From Amorphoplanes friuliensis DSM 7358 (GTDB taxonomy: Bacteria; Actinomycetota; Actinomycetes; Mycobacteriales; Micromonosporaceae), in contig NC_022657.1 of NCBI RefSeq assembly GCF_000494755.1, positions 7,904,001-7,968,000 of the forward strand: a DNA stretch of 64,000 bases, given 5' to 3'. This document shows, one piece after another, positions 1-7,447 of this stretch. The position numbers and the translations under genes are program-made. Position 1 is the first letter of the stretch, and each line of letters opens with the position of its first letter. The notes below the pieces were generated by a model that worked only from the letters and a program-made list of their open reading frames with translations, searched no databases and was not told the DNA's origin.

Positions 1-318
1 ATCGACCACCTGGGCGACGTCGGGGCTGGCACGCAGTTTGGTGACCACGCCGGTGACTGCCTCGCGCACGGAGGCGTCGGTGACGGGCACGCCGGCGCTG
101 GTCCACAAAATGATCAGGTCGGGATCACGCTGCCCGAGCTGCTCGGCGATGGCCGCGGCGGCCCGGTTGGACTCGCTGTCGGGATCGTCGTAGCCCCCGC
201 CCGACAACGACCCGAAGACCCCCGCGCCCCAGGTCGCCCCGGCCACGACCACCGCCAGACCGGCAGCGACGACCCACCAGCGCAGCCGGACGACCGCTCT
301 GCCCCACCAGCCGAACAT
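1..318 (-). CDS. MMPL-family transporter, N-terminal fragment
   Basis: The first 106 residues of a membrane transporter, cut by the window edge. The sequence opens with a basic and aromatic stretch (MFGWWGRAVVRLRWW), then one hydrophobic segment at about residues 14-35. A periplasmic-type start follows with the DDPDSES signature that comes after the first helix in MMPL/RND lipid and drug exporters. The ATG at 316-318 is preceded on the minus strand by GGGAGG eight bases away. It diverges from a TetR gene, and the operator at 371-385 lies between the two starts, so TetR control of the exporter is the likely arrangement. The family is assigned from the N-terminus alone; the substrate is unknown. 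Confidence 0.72.
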   Translation of the reverse strand, partial: MFGWWGRAVVRLRWWVVAAGLAVVVAGATWGAGVFGSLSGGGYDDPDSESNRAAAAIAEQLGQRDPDLIILWTSAGVPVTDASVREAVTGVVTKLRASPDVAQVVD

Positions 319-370
319 CTGTCTGCCTCCCGCGCCGACGGTTAGAGTCGCCCTAGATCTTGGTAGCGTT

Positions 371-385
371 GTGAACGCTGTTCAC
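371..385. promoter_or_regulatory. TetR operator candidate (perfect palindrome)
   Basis: GTGAAC-GCT-GTTCAC is a perfect inverted repeat with 6-bp arms and a 3-bp centre. It lies between the divergent starts of the MMPL exporter (318) and the TetR regulator (425), where a TetR repressor normally binds. The GTG inside it is in frame with the TetR gene and could be mistaken for its start. Confidence 0.7.
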
Positions 386-424
386 TCTCGCAAACACCGT
401 TCGCCGACGTCAACGGAGCTGACT

Positions 425-1132
425 ATGACGACCACCACGCCCAGCCGGCGTGAGCGGCTGCGCGCGGAGACCGTCACCGAGATCAAGGACGCCGCCCGGC
501 GCCTGCTCGTCGCCGGCGGCCCCACCGCCATCTCCCTGCGGGCCATCGCCCGCGACGTCGGCCTGACCGCCCCAGCGCTGTACCGCTACTTCGACAGCCT
601 CGACGCCCTCGTCCTGGCCATCGTCACCGACCTTTTCGAAGACCTGCGTACCGCCATCGCCGCCACGGCCGACCACCACGCCGACGAGGAACCGCTGACC
701 CGGGTCGCCCACATGGCGCGGGAGTTCCGGCGCTGGTCCCTCGACCACCCCGCCGAGTTCGCGCTGATGTTCGGCAGCCCGGTCCCCGGCGTCACGCAGT
801 TCGCCGAACGCTGCGGCCCGGTCAACGACGCCGGCGCCCGGTTCGGCGAGACCTTCTTCACTGTGCTGGGAGAACACCTCGAGCGCCACCGGTACGACGC
901 AGCTGTCCTCGATCTGCCCGAGGTCGCCCAGCAGGAACTGTTCAAGCCGTACCTCGACACGTTCGGTGACCGGTTCCCGCTGCCCGTGATCTACCTCTTC
1001 GTCGCCGCCTGGACCCGTCTGTACGGAATCGTGGCGATGGAGGTGTTCGGCCATCTCAGGTGGGCCATGACGGACGTGGAGCCACTTTTCGAAGTCGAAT
1101 TGGCCCGGACCATCGGCCAATTGGCGCGCTAG
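425..1132 (+). CDS. TetR/AcrR-family transcriptional regulator
   Basis: A 235-residue repressor. The N-terminal DNA-binding domain has its helix-turn-helix at about residues 37-56, with the conserved ending ALYRYF. The remainder is a helical ligand-binding and dimerisation domain of the TetR C-terminal type. I chose the ATG at 425 because ACGGAGCT lies just upstream; the in-frame GTG at 371 falls inside the palindromic operator. It probably represses itself and the divergent MMPL exporter. The gene for an FAD oxidoreductase begins 11 bp downstream on the same strand and may be co-transcribed. The inducer is not predictable. Confidence 0.88.
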   Translation: MTTTTPSRRERLRAETVTEIKDAARRLLVAGGPTAISLRAIARDVGLTAPALYRYFDSLDALVLAIVTDLFEDLRTAIAATADHHADEEPLTRVAHMAREFRRWSLDHPAEFALMFGSPVPGVTQFAERCGPVNDAGARFGETFFTVLGEHLERHRYDAAVLDLPEVAQQELFKPYLDTFGDRFPLPVIYLFVAAWTRLYGIVAMEVFGHLRWAMTDVEPLFEVELARTIGQLAR

Positions 1133-1143
1133 GCTCGGCGGCC

Positions 1144-2739
1144 ATGAGTGCTCTGCCTGATCGCGCCGACGTGGTGATCATCGGGTCCGGCCACAACGGC
1201 CTGGTCTCCGCCGTGCTCCTGGCCCGCGCCGGCCTCGACGTCGTGGTCCTCGAGGCCGCCGACGTCATCGGCGGCGCCACCCGCACCGAGCACCCGTTCC
1301 CCGCGGTGCCCGGCCTCGGCCAGTCGACCGGCTCGTACCTGCTCGGACTCATGCCGCCGGAGCTCCTGCGCACCCTCGACGTCGACATCCCGGTCCTGCG
1401 CCGCGACCCGCACTACTTCCTGCCCACACCGGGCGGCCCCGGATCGCCGTACCTGCTCTTCGGCACGGACCGTGAGGCAACCCGCGCGCAGATGGAACGC
1501 TTCTTCTCCCCGCGCGACGTCGCCGCGGACGAGGCGATGCAGGTCGAGATCGCCGCGCTCCGGTCCGACCTCGCCCCGGCGTGGCTGCAGGAGCCCGGCT
1601 CGGTCGAGGAGATCGCCGACCGCCACATCCGCCCGCAACTGCAGAGCACGTTCATCGATCTCGTACGCGGCTCGGTCGCCGACTACCTCACCCGTTTCGG
1701 ATTCAAGAGCGAACTGCTCATGAGCATGTACGCCGTGACCGACGGCCTCTCCGGCTTGAACGCGGGCCCCGACGACCCCGGTACGGGCCACAACTTCCTG
1801 GTCCACAACATGTGCCGCCTCCCCGGCTCCGACGGCACCTGGATGATCGCCGCCGGCGGCATGGGCACGGTCTCCCGCACATTCGCCGACGCCGCCCGCG
1901 CGGCCGGCGCCTCGATCTTCACCACTTCCCCGGTGTCCGCCGTGACGGTCTCAGGCGGCGCTGCCACCGGTGTTGTCCTCGCCGACGGCCGCTCCGTCTC
2001 GGCCCAGGTCGTGCTCGGCGCGTGCGACCCCTACCAGCTGATGAGCCTCCTGCCCTCGGGCGCACTGCCGTCCTCACTGACCACACGCATGGAAGCCGTA
2101 CGCCGGCCCGGCACCACCCTGAAGGTCAACCTCGCGCTGCGCGGCCTGCCCCGATTTGCTTGCCTGCCGGCCGACGCACCGTCGCCGTTCGGGTCGACGA
2201 TCCACCTGCTGCCGGGCTCAGCGGGCCTGGCCGGCCTGGCCGAAACGGACTCCCCGATGGCGGCCCTGCGCGCAATGTGGGCCGACGTCCAGGCGGGCCG
2301 CCTCCCCGCCGAGCCGACCATCGAGTGGTACCTCCACACCACCGTCGACCCGTCCCTCCAAGACGCCGCCGGCCACCACTCGTCGGCGCTGTTCGTGCAG
2401 TCCGTGCCTTATGCGCTGGCCGACTCGTCCTGGGATGCGGAGCTGCCGGGTTATGTGGCACGCCTGCTCGACATCGTCGACCGGTACGCCCCGGGCACCT
2501 CGGACCTGGTGGCGGACACGATGCCGCTGACGCCGGCCGGCATCGAAAAGCACTTCGGCATCACGGGTGGCCACATCCACCACGTCGACAACACGGTGTC
2601 GTTCAACGAGCGCATGCCGTACGCGACCGGGCTCGACGGCCTGTACGCCGGCTCAGCGGGCGCCCACCCCGCCGGCAGCGTGATCGGCGCCGCCGGCCAC
2701 AACGCGGCCCGCCGCATCCTCAAAGACCTGGGTCGCTAG
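1144..2739 (+). CDS. FAD-dependent oxidoreductase, phytoene-desaturase-like (PYROXD2 type)
   Basis: A 531-residue flavoprotein. A Rossmann nucleotide-binding motif (VVIIGSGHNGLVSAVLLARA) lies near residues 9-28 and runs into the ribose-binding acidic residue of VVVLEA. The C-terminal segment (YAGSAGAHPAGSVIGAAGHN) is the second FAD-contacting region of phytoene dehydrogenase and amine-oxidase relatives. No signal peptide or membrane segment is seen. The ATG at 1144 is preferred over upstream in-frame starts, which would overlap the TetR gene. It probably shares a transcript with the TetR gene. The family covers desaturases and oxidases with many substrates, so the reaction is not assigned; no other carotenoid gene is nearby. 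Confidence 0.85.
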   Translation: MSALPDRADVVIIGSGHNGLVSAVLLARAGLDVVVLEAADVIGGATRTEHPFPAVPGLGQSTGSYLLGLMPPELLRTLDVDIPVLRRDPHYFLPTPGGPGSPYLLFGTDREATRAQMERFFSPRDVAADEAMQVEIAALRSDLAPAWLQEPGSVEEIADRHIRPQLQSTFIDLVRGSVADYLTRFGFKSELLMSMYAVTDGLSGLNAGPDDPGTGHNFLVHNMCRLPGSDGTWMIAAGGMGTVSRTFADAARAAGASIFTTSPVSAVTVSGGAATGVVLADGRSVSAQVVLGACDPYQLMSLLPSGALPSSLTTRMEAVRRPGTTLKVNLALRGLPRFACLPADAPSPFGSTIHLLPGSAGLAGLAETDSPMAALRAMWADVQAGRLPAEPTIEWYLHTTVDPSLQDAAGHHSSALFVQSVPYALADSSWDAELPGYVARLLDIVDRYAPGTSDLVADTMPLTPAGIEKHFGITGGHIHHVDNTVSFNERMPYATGLDGLYAGSAGAHPAGSVIGAAGHNAARRILKDLGR

Positions 2740-2775
2740 CCCCGCCCATCCGGGAAGCCAGCCGCCGCCGCAGCC

Positions 2776-4224
2776 ATGCCCCAACTTCCGTGAAGTCGGG
2801 CCCACGCCGCCCTGAGGTACACGGGAAGTCGGGCCTACGAGACCCCTCGCACGGCAGCCGACGCCGCTGAAGGCCCAACTTCATTGAAGTTGGGCCTCCG
2901 AGACACCCGAACCCCACCAACTTCATGGAAGTTGGCCCTTCAACCTCCGCGGAAGCCCCAACTTCACCGAAGCTGGCCCTTCAAGACCGCGGGTAAGCCC
3001 GACTTCAATGAAGTTGGGCCTTCGAGGCTCGTCGCCGGGGAACGCCGATCCCACGGAAGTTGGCCCTGCGAGGCCGCCGCGGATAGGACCAACTTCATCC
3101 AGGTTGGCCCTTCGAGGCACCTGAAAAGACCCTCGTCCACGGAAGCTGGCGCCCTCGCGGTCCAACACTGGGTAGGGCCCAACTTCATTGAAATTGGGCC
3201 TTCAGGACTCCCGAACCGACCAACCTCATGGAAGTCGGCCCTTCAACCTCCGCGAAATCCCCAACTTCACCAAAGTTGGGCCCTTACGACCGTAGGAAGG
3301 CCCGACATCAAGGAAGTCGGCCTCTTACGACCGCAGGTAGACCCGACATCAAGGAAGTCGGCCCCTCACGACCGCAGGAAGGCCCAACTTCAAGGAAGTC
3401 GGCCCCTCACAACCGCAGGAAGGCCCAACTTCAAGGAAGTCGGCCCCTCACAACCGCAGGAAGGCCCAACTTCAAGGAAGTCGGCCCCTCACAACCGCAG
3501 GAAGGCCCAACTTCAAGGAAGTCGGCCCCTCACAACCGCAGGAAGGCCCAACTTCAAGGAAGTCGGCCCCTCACAACCGCAGGAAGGCCCAACTTCAAGG
3601 AAGTCGGCCCCTCACAACCGCAGGAAGGCCCAACTTCAAGGAAGTCGGCCCCTCACAACCGCAGGAAGGCCCAACTTCAAGGAAGTCGGCCCCTCACAAC
3701 CGCAGGAAGGCCCAACTTCAAGGAAGTCGGCCCCTCACAACCGCAGGAAGGCCCAACTTCAAGGAAGTCGGCCCCTCACAACCGCAGGAAGGCCCAACTT
3801 CAAGGAAGTCGGCCCCTCACAACCGCAGGAAGGCCCAACTTCAAGGAAGTCGGCCCCTCACAACCGCAGGAAGGCCCAACTTCAAGGAAGTCGGCCCCTC
3901 ACGACCGCAGGAAGGCCCAACTTCAAGGAAGTCGGCCCCTCACGACCGCAGGAAGGCCCAACTTCAAGGAAGTCGGGGCCTTCAAGCTCAACCTCGCGGA
4001 CGCCAGGCCCAGGGCCCTCACGACAACCCAACCTCTGAAGGCCCGGCCGGCGATCCGCGCGCGCGGCCAACCTCACCAAATCCAGCCCTGCAGCCCGGGA
4101 AGGGCTCTGAAGTGGCAGAGGCACCCCCTGGCGCCCCCAACTTCACCATGAACCCAGCAAGCCAACTTCATTGAAGTTGGGCCTGAAAGGCGCCGCGGTA
4201 GGCCCGACTTCAATGAAGTTGCAA
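2776..4224. repeat. Degenerate array of a ~41-bp palindromic repeat
   Basis: This 1.6-kb stretch between 2739 and 4383 has no credible gene. It consists of copies of an inverted repeat with arms close to GCCCAACTTCA and TGAAGTTGGGC. The GAAGT word recurs at 2792, 2825, 2886, 2928, 2969, 3010, 3056, 3100 (variant), 3142, 3190, 3231, 3272 and then every 41 bp to 3969, with two more at 4173 and 4215. Most intervals are 41-42 bp even in the decayed part. Some copies, such as 2875-2897 and 4162-4182, are near-perfect palindromes. Positions 3985-4160 hold weaker relics only. The same repeat recurs at 19899-21049. Confidence 0.9.
3285..3981. repeat. Seventeen in-register 41-bp tandem units
   Basis: Exactly 17 consecutive units of 41 bp. 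The 12 units from 3408 to 3899 are identical to each other, while the outer units differ by a few bases (CACGACCG for CACAACCG; CCCGACATC for CCCAACTTC). Each unit holds an imperfect palindrome (CCCAACTTC-AAG-GAAGTCGGC) and a GC-rich linker. Because 41 is not a multiple of 3, reading frames pass through all three phases. The long open frames here (2884-4038 and 3228-4151) show a 41-residue peptide period that is a by-product. This is non-coding, recently homogenised satellite-like DNA. Confidence 0.92.
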
Positions 4225-4267
4225 GGGGGGCACGCGGCCGGCTGGGTAACGGGGAAGCACGGACCCG

Positions 4268-4376
4268 GCAGGGCGGGGTTGGCTGGTTACGAGCCGCCAG
4301 GCGATTGGCCGCCCCCACCCGACCTCGGCGGGAGCGACGCTCAGCACCATCCACCCAGGCACGACAAGCCCCAGAT
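4268..4376 (-). repeat. Dispersed ~105-bp intergenic element, copy 1
   Basis: This stretch aligns with the reverse complement of 31228-31332 over about 105 bases with few gaps. Shared blocks include GAGCCGCCAGGCGATTGG followed by CCGCC, then TCGGCGGGAGCGACG and CAGGCACGACA. It lies between the palindrome array and the 3' end of the Rieske/MBL gene. It contains no convincing reading frame and no flanking transposase, so it is listed as a dispersed non-coding repeat. Confidence 0.75.
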
Positions 4377-4382
4377 CTTGAC

Positions 4383-5927
4383 CTAACTCTCCTTCTCAGC
4401 GCGGATCTTGTGACCCACGCTGGTCAGGCACCGCCCGCTGGGAAGGTCGAATTTCCAGCCGTGCAGCTGGCAAGTCAAGACGTTCCCGTCGACGATGCCG
4501 AAGCGGCTCAGGTCGGCTTTGAGGTGGGGGCAGCGACGTTGGACGGTCCAGCCGCCCAGTTCGATGTCTTCGGCGTCGACGGAGCGTTCGTGTTCGTCGT
4601 ACCAGCCTTCGGCGTACTGGAGGCGTTCTTCGGAGAGGCACTTGAAGAAGGCGTAGACGAATTCGTTGTACTGGCCGATCCGGGCGGCCGAGAAGCGGCA
4701 GCTGAGGAAGAGCGAGTTCACCCAGTCGCCCTCGTCGATGTAGATGAGGTGTTCGATCAGTTCGCGCTGGGTTTTGAAGCGGTAGCGGACTTTTTCGTCG
4801 GCGTAGGGGCGGACCTGCTTGCCGGGGAAGTCGACGACGATCGACTCGATGGATTCGCCGTCGTAGCTGACCAGGTCGAAGCGGACGGGGCCGCCGACGC
4901 CCTTGGCGAGGTAGATGGATTCTTCGAGGAGGGGTTCGATGCGCTTCTTGAGTTCGCCGAGGACGTCGATCTCGGGGTGGCGCCACGAGGCCTTTTCGGC
5001 GGCGATGATCGGCGCCTTGCGGTCGCGCATTTCCTCGAGGTGCTGCTTCTTGTTGGCGAAGAACTCGTCGACGTCGGTGGGGTGGGTCGTCTCGATCGTC
5101 TCGGTGGTCAGCGTGGAGGCGCTGCCGGGGAGCAGGACAACCGCGTTCGTGCCGCCGACCTTGGCGTACTCGGTCATGAAGACGGACTGGTCGGGGAAGA
5201 TGTTTCCCTCGTCGCCGAAGATGTCGTTGAACTGCCACAGCTCGTCGTCGAGGAAACACGGCGGGCCGGCGATCGGGAAGACGTGGTCGGCTTTCAGGTC
5301 GTCGATGTAGCGCCAGGTGCGGTCGAACTGGCGGTCACGTTTCTGCTTGCCGAACGCCGTCTTGGCCGACTGGGGCAGTTCGTAGACCATCGGGTACCAG
5401 ATGGCGCCGGAGAACTGCAGCATGTGGGCGTGGACGTGGCCGAGTTCGGCGAAGGTCGACAGGTCTGTAGGGCGGGCGTCGTTCTGGTTGAGCACGCGGA
5501 CGCCGTTGTGCTCGACCCACAGGGACGAGTCGCCGATGGGGCCGTCGGTGGGGCTGATCAGCGCCTGGATCATCACCTTGAGGCCGCCGTCGAGCTCGTG
5601 GACCTCGTTGCTCTTCGTCTTGTAGAAGCTGGTGAAGCCGAGTTCGCGCAGCTCGTCCTCGAGCTGGCTGGTCGGGTATTCCGGCAGCAGCACCGTCGCC
5701 TTCTTGTTGATGAAGCGCTTCAGGTGCTCCGCGTCGAAGTGGTCGCGGTGCAGGTGGGAGACGTACAGGTAGTCGACGTTCCCGAGCGTCTCCCAGTCGA
5801 GCTGTGAGTTGTCGGGGAACGGGAACCACGACGCGAAATACGCCGGGTTGACCCACGGGTCGCACAGAATGCTGCCCGCGGCCGTGTCGATCCGCATGCT
5901 CGCGTGGCCAGTGCCCGTGATCCGCAC
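4383..5927 (-). CDS. Metallo-beta-lactamase-fold protein with C-terminal Rieske [2Fe-2S] domain
   Basis: A 514-residue soluble protein with two modules. Residues 1 to about 290 form a metallo-beta-lactamase fold with the metal motif HLHRDH at 58-63. The C-terminus carries a Rieske cluster site, CPH at 466-468 and CQLH at 486-489, matching CxH...CxxH. This pairing recalls the CMP-N-acetylneuraminate hydroxylase (CMAH) family, in which a Rieske and an MBL-like domain form an oxygen-dependent hydroxylase, although CMAH usually has the Rieske domain first. The start is a GTG at 5925-5927 behind GGGAG. It diverges from the small membrane gene at 6060. The substrate is unknown; sialic-acid chemistry is not implied by the neighbours. 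Confidence 0.85.
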   Translation of the reverse strand: MRITGTGHASMRIDTAAGSILCDPWVNPAYFASWFPFPDNSQLDWETLGNVDYLYVSHLHRDHFDAEHLKRFINKKATVLLPEYPTSQLEDELRELGFTSFYKTKSNEVHELDGGLKVMIQALISPTDGPIGDSSLWVEHNGVRVLNQNDARPTDLSTFAELGHVHAHMLQFSGAIWYPMVYELPQSAKTAFGKQKRDRQFDRTWRYIDDLKADHVFPIAGPPCFLDDELWQFNDIFGDEGNIFPDQSVFMTEYAKVGGTNAVVLLPGSASTLTTETIETTHPTDVDEFFANKKQHLEEMRDRKAPIIAAEKASWRHPEIDVLGELKKRIEPLLEESIYLAKGVGGPVRFDLVSYDGESIESIVVDFPGKQVRPYADEKVRYRFKTQRELIEHLIYIDEGDWVNSLFLSCRFSAARIGQYNEFVYAFFKCLSEERLQYAEGWYDEHERSVDAEDIELGGWTVQRRCPHLKADLSRFGIVDGNVLTCQLHGWKFDLPSGRCLTSVGHKIRAEKES

Positions 5928-6059
5928 CGTTCAGCTCCCTCTGTCCCGGAGATATCCGACGGCATCGAAGGTACCGGGTCCGGGTTGGTGGGCCGCGCGC
6001 GGAGCCGTCGTGCGAAAATGAACGGGTTGTTGTCGTCAGCGCCGCAGGAGGACCGAGTC

Positions 6060-6287
6060 GTGGCAGAAGAGCCGGTTTACGCTCCCGACCAGCTCAAGCC
6101 GGGCAACCGCAAATGGGCCCGCATCGGTGCGGTGGGCACCGCGGCGATCATGCTGCTGATGCTGTGGGGAAACCACGAGGGCAACACCGAGAACATCTGG
6201 CTCATCGGTACGGCCGTGGCGCTGATCGGCGTTGTCCTCGTCGACGTCGTGCTCCGCCGCAACGGCCTCAAGCCCAACGACCAATAA
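6060..6287 (+). CDS. Small two-helix membrane protein (DUF2631-like)
   Basis: A 75-residue protein with a polar N-terminus (PDQLKPGNRKW) and two hydrophobic helices at about residues 18-36 and 45-65, separated by GNHEGN. This resembles DUF2631, a short actinobacterial membrane protein found near rlmN and cdsA, but the assignment is from memory of the pattern. The GTG at 6060 is chosen because AGGAGG lies eight bases upstream; the in-frame ATG at 6018 lacks such a site. It is followed by a strong terminator and faces the divIVA-like gene. Confidence 0.7.
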   Translation: MAEEPVYAPDQLKPGNRKWARIGAVGTAAIMLLMLWGNHEGNTENIWLIGTAVALIGVVLVDVVLRRNGLKPNDQ

Positions 6288-6302
6288 GCTCCGCGTACGC
6301 AG

Positions 6303-6336
6303 AAAGGCCCGCCCCCGACGTGGGAGCGGGCCTTTT
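6303..6336. terminator. Bidirectional intrinsic terminator
   Basis: AAAGGCCCGC and GCGGGCCTTTT form a strong stem flanked by A and T runs on both sides. It lies between the convergent 3' ends at 6287 (plus) and 6343 (minus), so it can serve both genes. Confidence 0.88.
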
Positions 6337-6342
6337 CCGTGC

Positions 6343-7407
6343 TCAGCGGCGGTGCAGCAGGATGTCCTTGACCTCGCGCAGCGCGGCGTCGACCTCGGCC
6401 TCGAAGTAACCGCCGGGAACCAGCCCGAACTGCAGCGTGTCGAGCTCGTTCTCGGGGACGGGCATCGGGCCGCGGCCGGTCATGGCCTGCAGGATGCTCT
6501 CGAACAGCCGGTCGACCTGCACCGGGTCGTAACCGCTGCCGAAGCGGCGCGGCTGGAACGTGCGGCGCAGCTGGTCGACGCGGTAGACCTCGGGGCTGCC
6601 GCCCTGGGCGCCGCCACCCATCGGCGGACCGCCCATTCCGGGTCCACCCATCGGCGGGCCGCTCATCGGGGGCGCGCTCATCGGGGAGGGACCGCCGCCG
6701 CCGTAACCACCACGGTCACGCTCGGGCATCCGGATCTCGGCCGTCATGTCGGTCTTGCCGTGCCGGCCCGGCTCGAAGCCGTCGAAGCCGCCCATGTCGT
6801 AGCCCTGGGGCGCCTGGGGACGCTGCGGTGCCTGCTGGCCGTAGCCGGGCTCCTCGTAGCGGCCGTACGGGTCCGGGGCGGGCATCTGGGGCCGCTGCGG
6901 GAGCTGCTGCGGCTGCATGCGGTCCTCGCGGCCGTACGGGTCGTCGCGGGGTGCGAACTGCTCCTCGCGGGCGTACTGGTCCTCGCGGCCGAACTGGTCC
7001 TCACGGGCGAACTGGCGGTCGTCGCGGACCGGGGCCTGCAGGCGCTCGGTCGGAGGCGCCGAACGGCCCATGGCCTGGCTCATCCGGTCGCTCTGCATGC
7101 CGCCGCGCATCGGCTCCGGCTGCATGCGGTCCGGGGTCATCCGGGCGTCGGGGGCACGCCCGCCGCGGTCCTCGAACTCGGCGAGCTGGCGCTCGACACG
7201 GTCCAGGTGGAGGTCGACCTGCCACTCGTCGTAGCCGCCGAAGCGCACGCGGAAGACCACGTCGTGCACCTCCTGGGCGCCGACGGGAGCGCCGGACTGC
7301 TCCCCGGCCAGGGTCGCCTCGACCCGGTCCAGGAAGGCGTCGACCTCGTCGACCTTGTATCCCCGGCGCAGCGCGCGCCGCCGGAAACGCTGTCCCTGAC
7401 TCGTCAC
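6343..7407 (-). CDS. DivIVA-domain-like coiled-coil protein
   Basis: A 354-residue protein with DivIVA/DUF3296-style motifs: RGYKVDEVDAFLDRVEATL near residue 20, a second in GGYDEWQVDLHLDRVERQL near 60, and a third near the C-terminus (GSGYDPVQVDRLFESIL). The middle is low complexity, first rich in Asp/Arg/Glu/Gln (around DDPYGREDRM) and then in Gly/Pro/Met. Polar-growth and septum-associated proteins in actinomycetes have this build. The start is placed at the GTG at 7405-7407, six bases after GGGAG; an in-frame TTG upstream would include the ribosome site. It lies 40 bp behind rlmN and is probably co-transcribed with it. Its partner is not predictable. Confidence 0.75.
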   Translation of the reverse strand: MTSQGQRFRRRALRRGYKVDEVDAFLDRVEATLAGEQSGAPVGAQEVHDVVFRVRFGGYDEWQVDLHLDRVERQLAEFEDRGGRAPDARMTPDRMQPEPMRGGMQSDRMSQAMGRSAPPTERLQAPVRDDRQFAREDQFGREDQYAREEQFAPRDDPYGREDRMQPQQLPQRPQMPAPDPYGRYEEPGYGQQAPQRPQAPQGYDMGGFDGFEPGRHGKTDMTAEIRMPERDRGGYGGGGPSPMSAPPMSGPPMGGPGMGGPPMGGGAQGGSPEVYRVDQLRRTFQPRRFGSGYDPVQVDRLFESILQAMTGRGPMPVPENELDTLQFGLVPGGYFEAEVDAALREVKDILLHRR

Positions 7408-7447
7408 AACGTCTCCCAAATCAGCGTCCGCAGGGAACTGAGCCCCG

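Noticed and set aside
3285..3981. CRISPR array
   Set aside because: Both the palindrome and the linker are the same in every unit, so there are no unique spacers; the 41-bp unit is too short for repeat plus spacer and no cas gene is nearby.
4305..5807. A 500-codon plus-strand reading frame opposite the Rieske/MBL gene
   Set aside because: It is the antisense shadow of a gene with clear metal motifs; the high-GC third positions give long open frames on the other strand.
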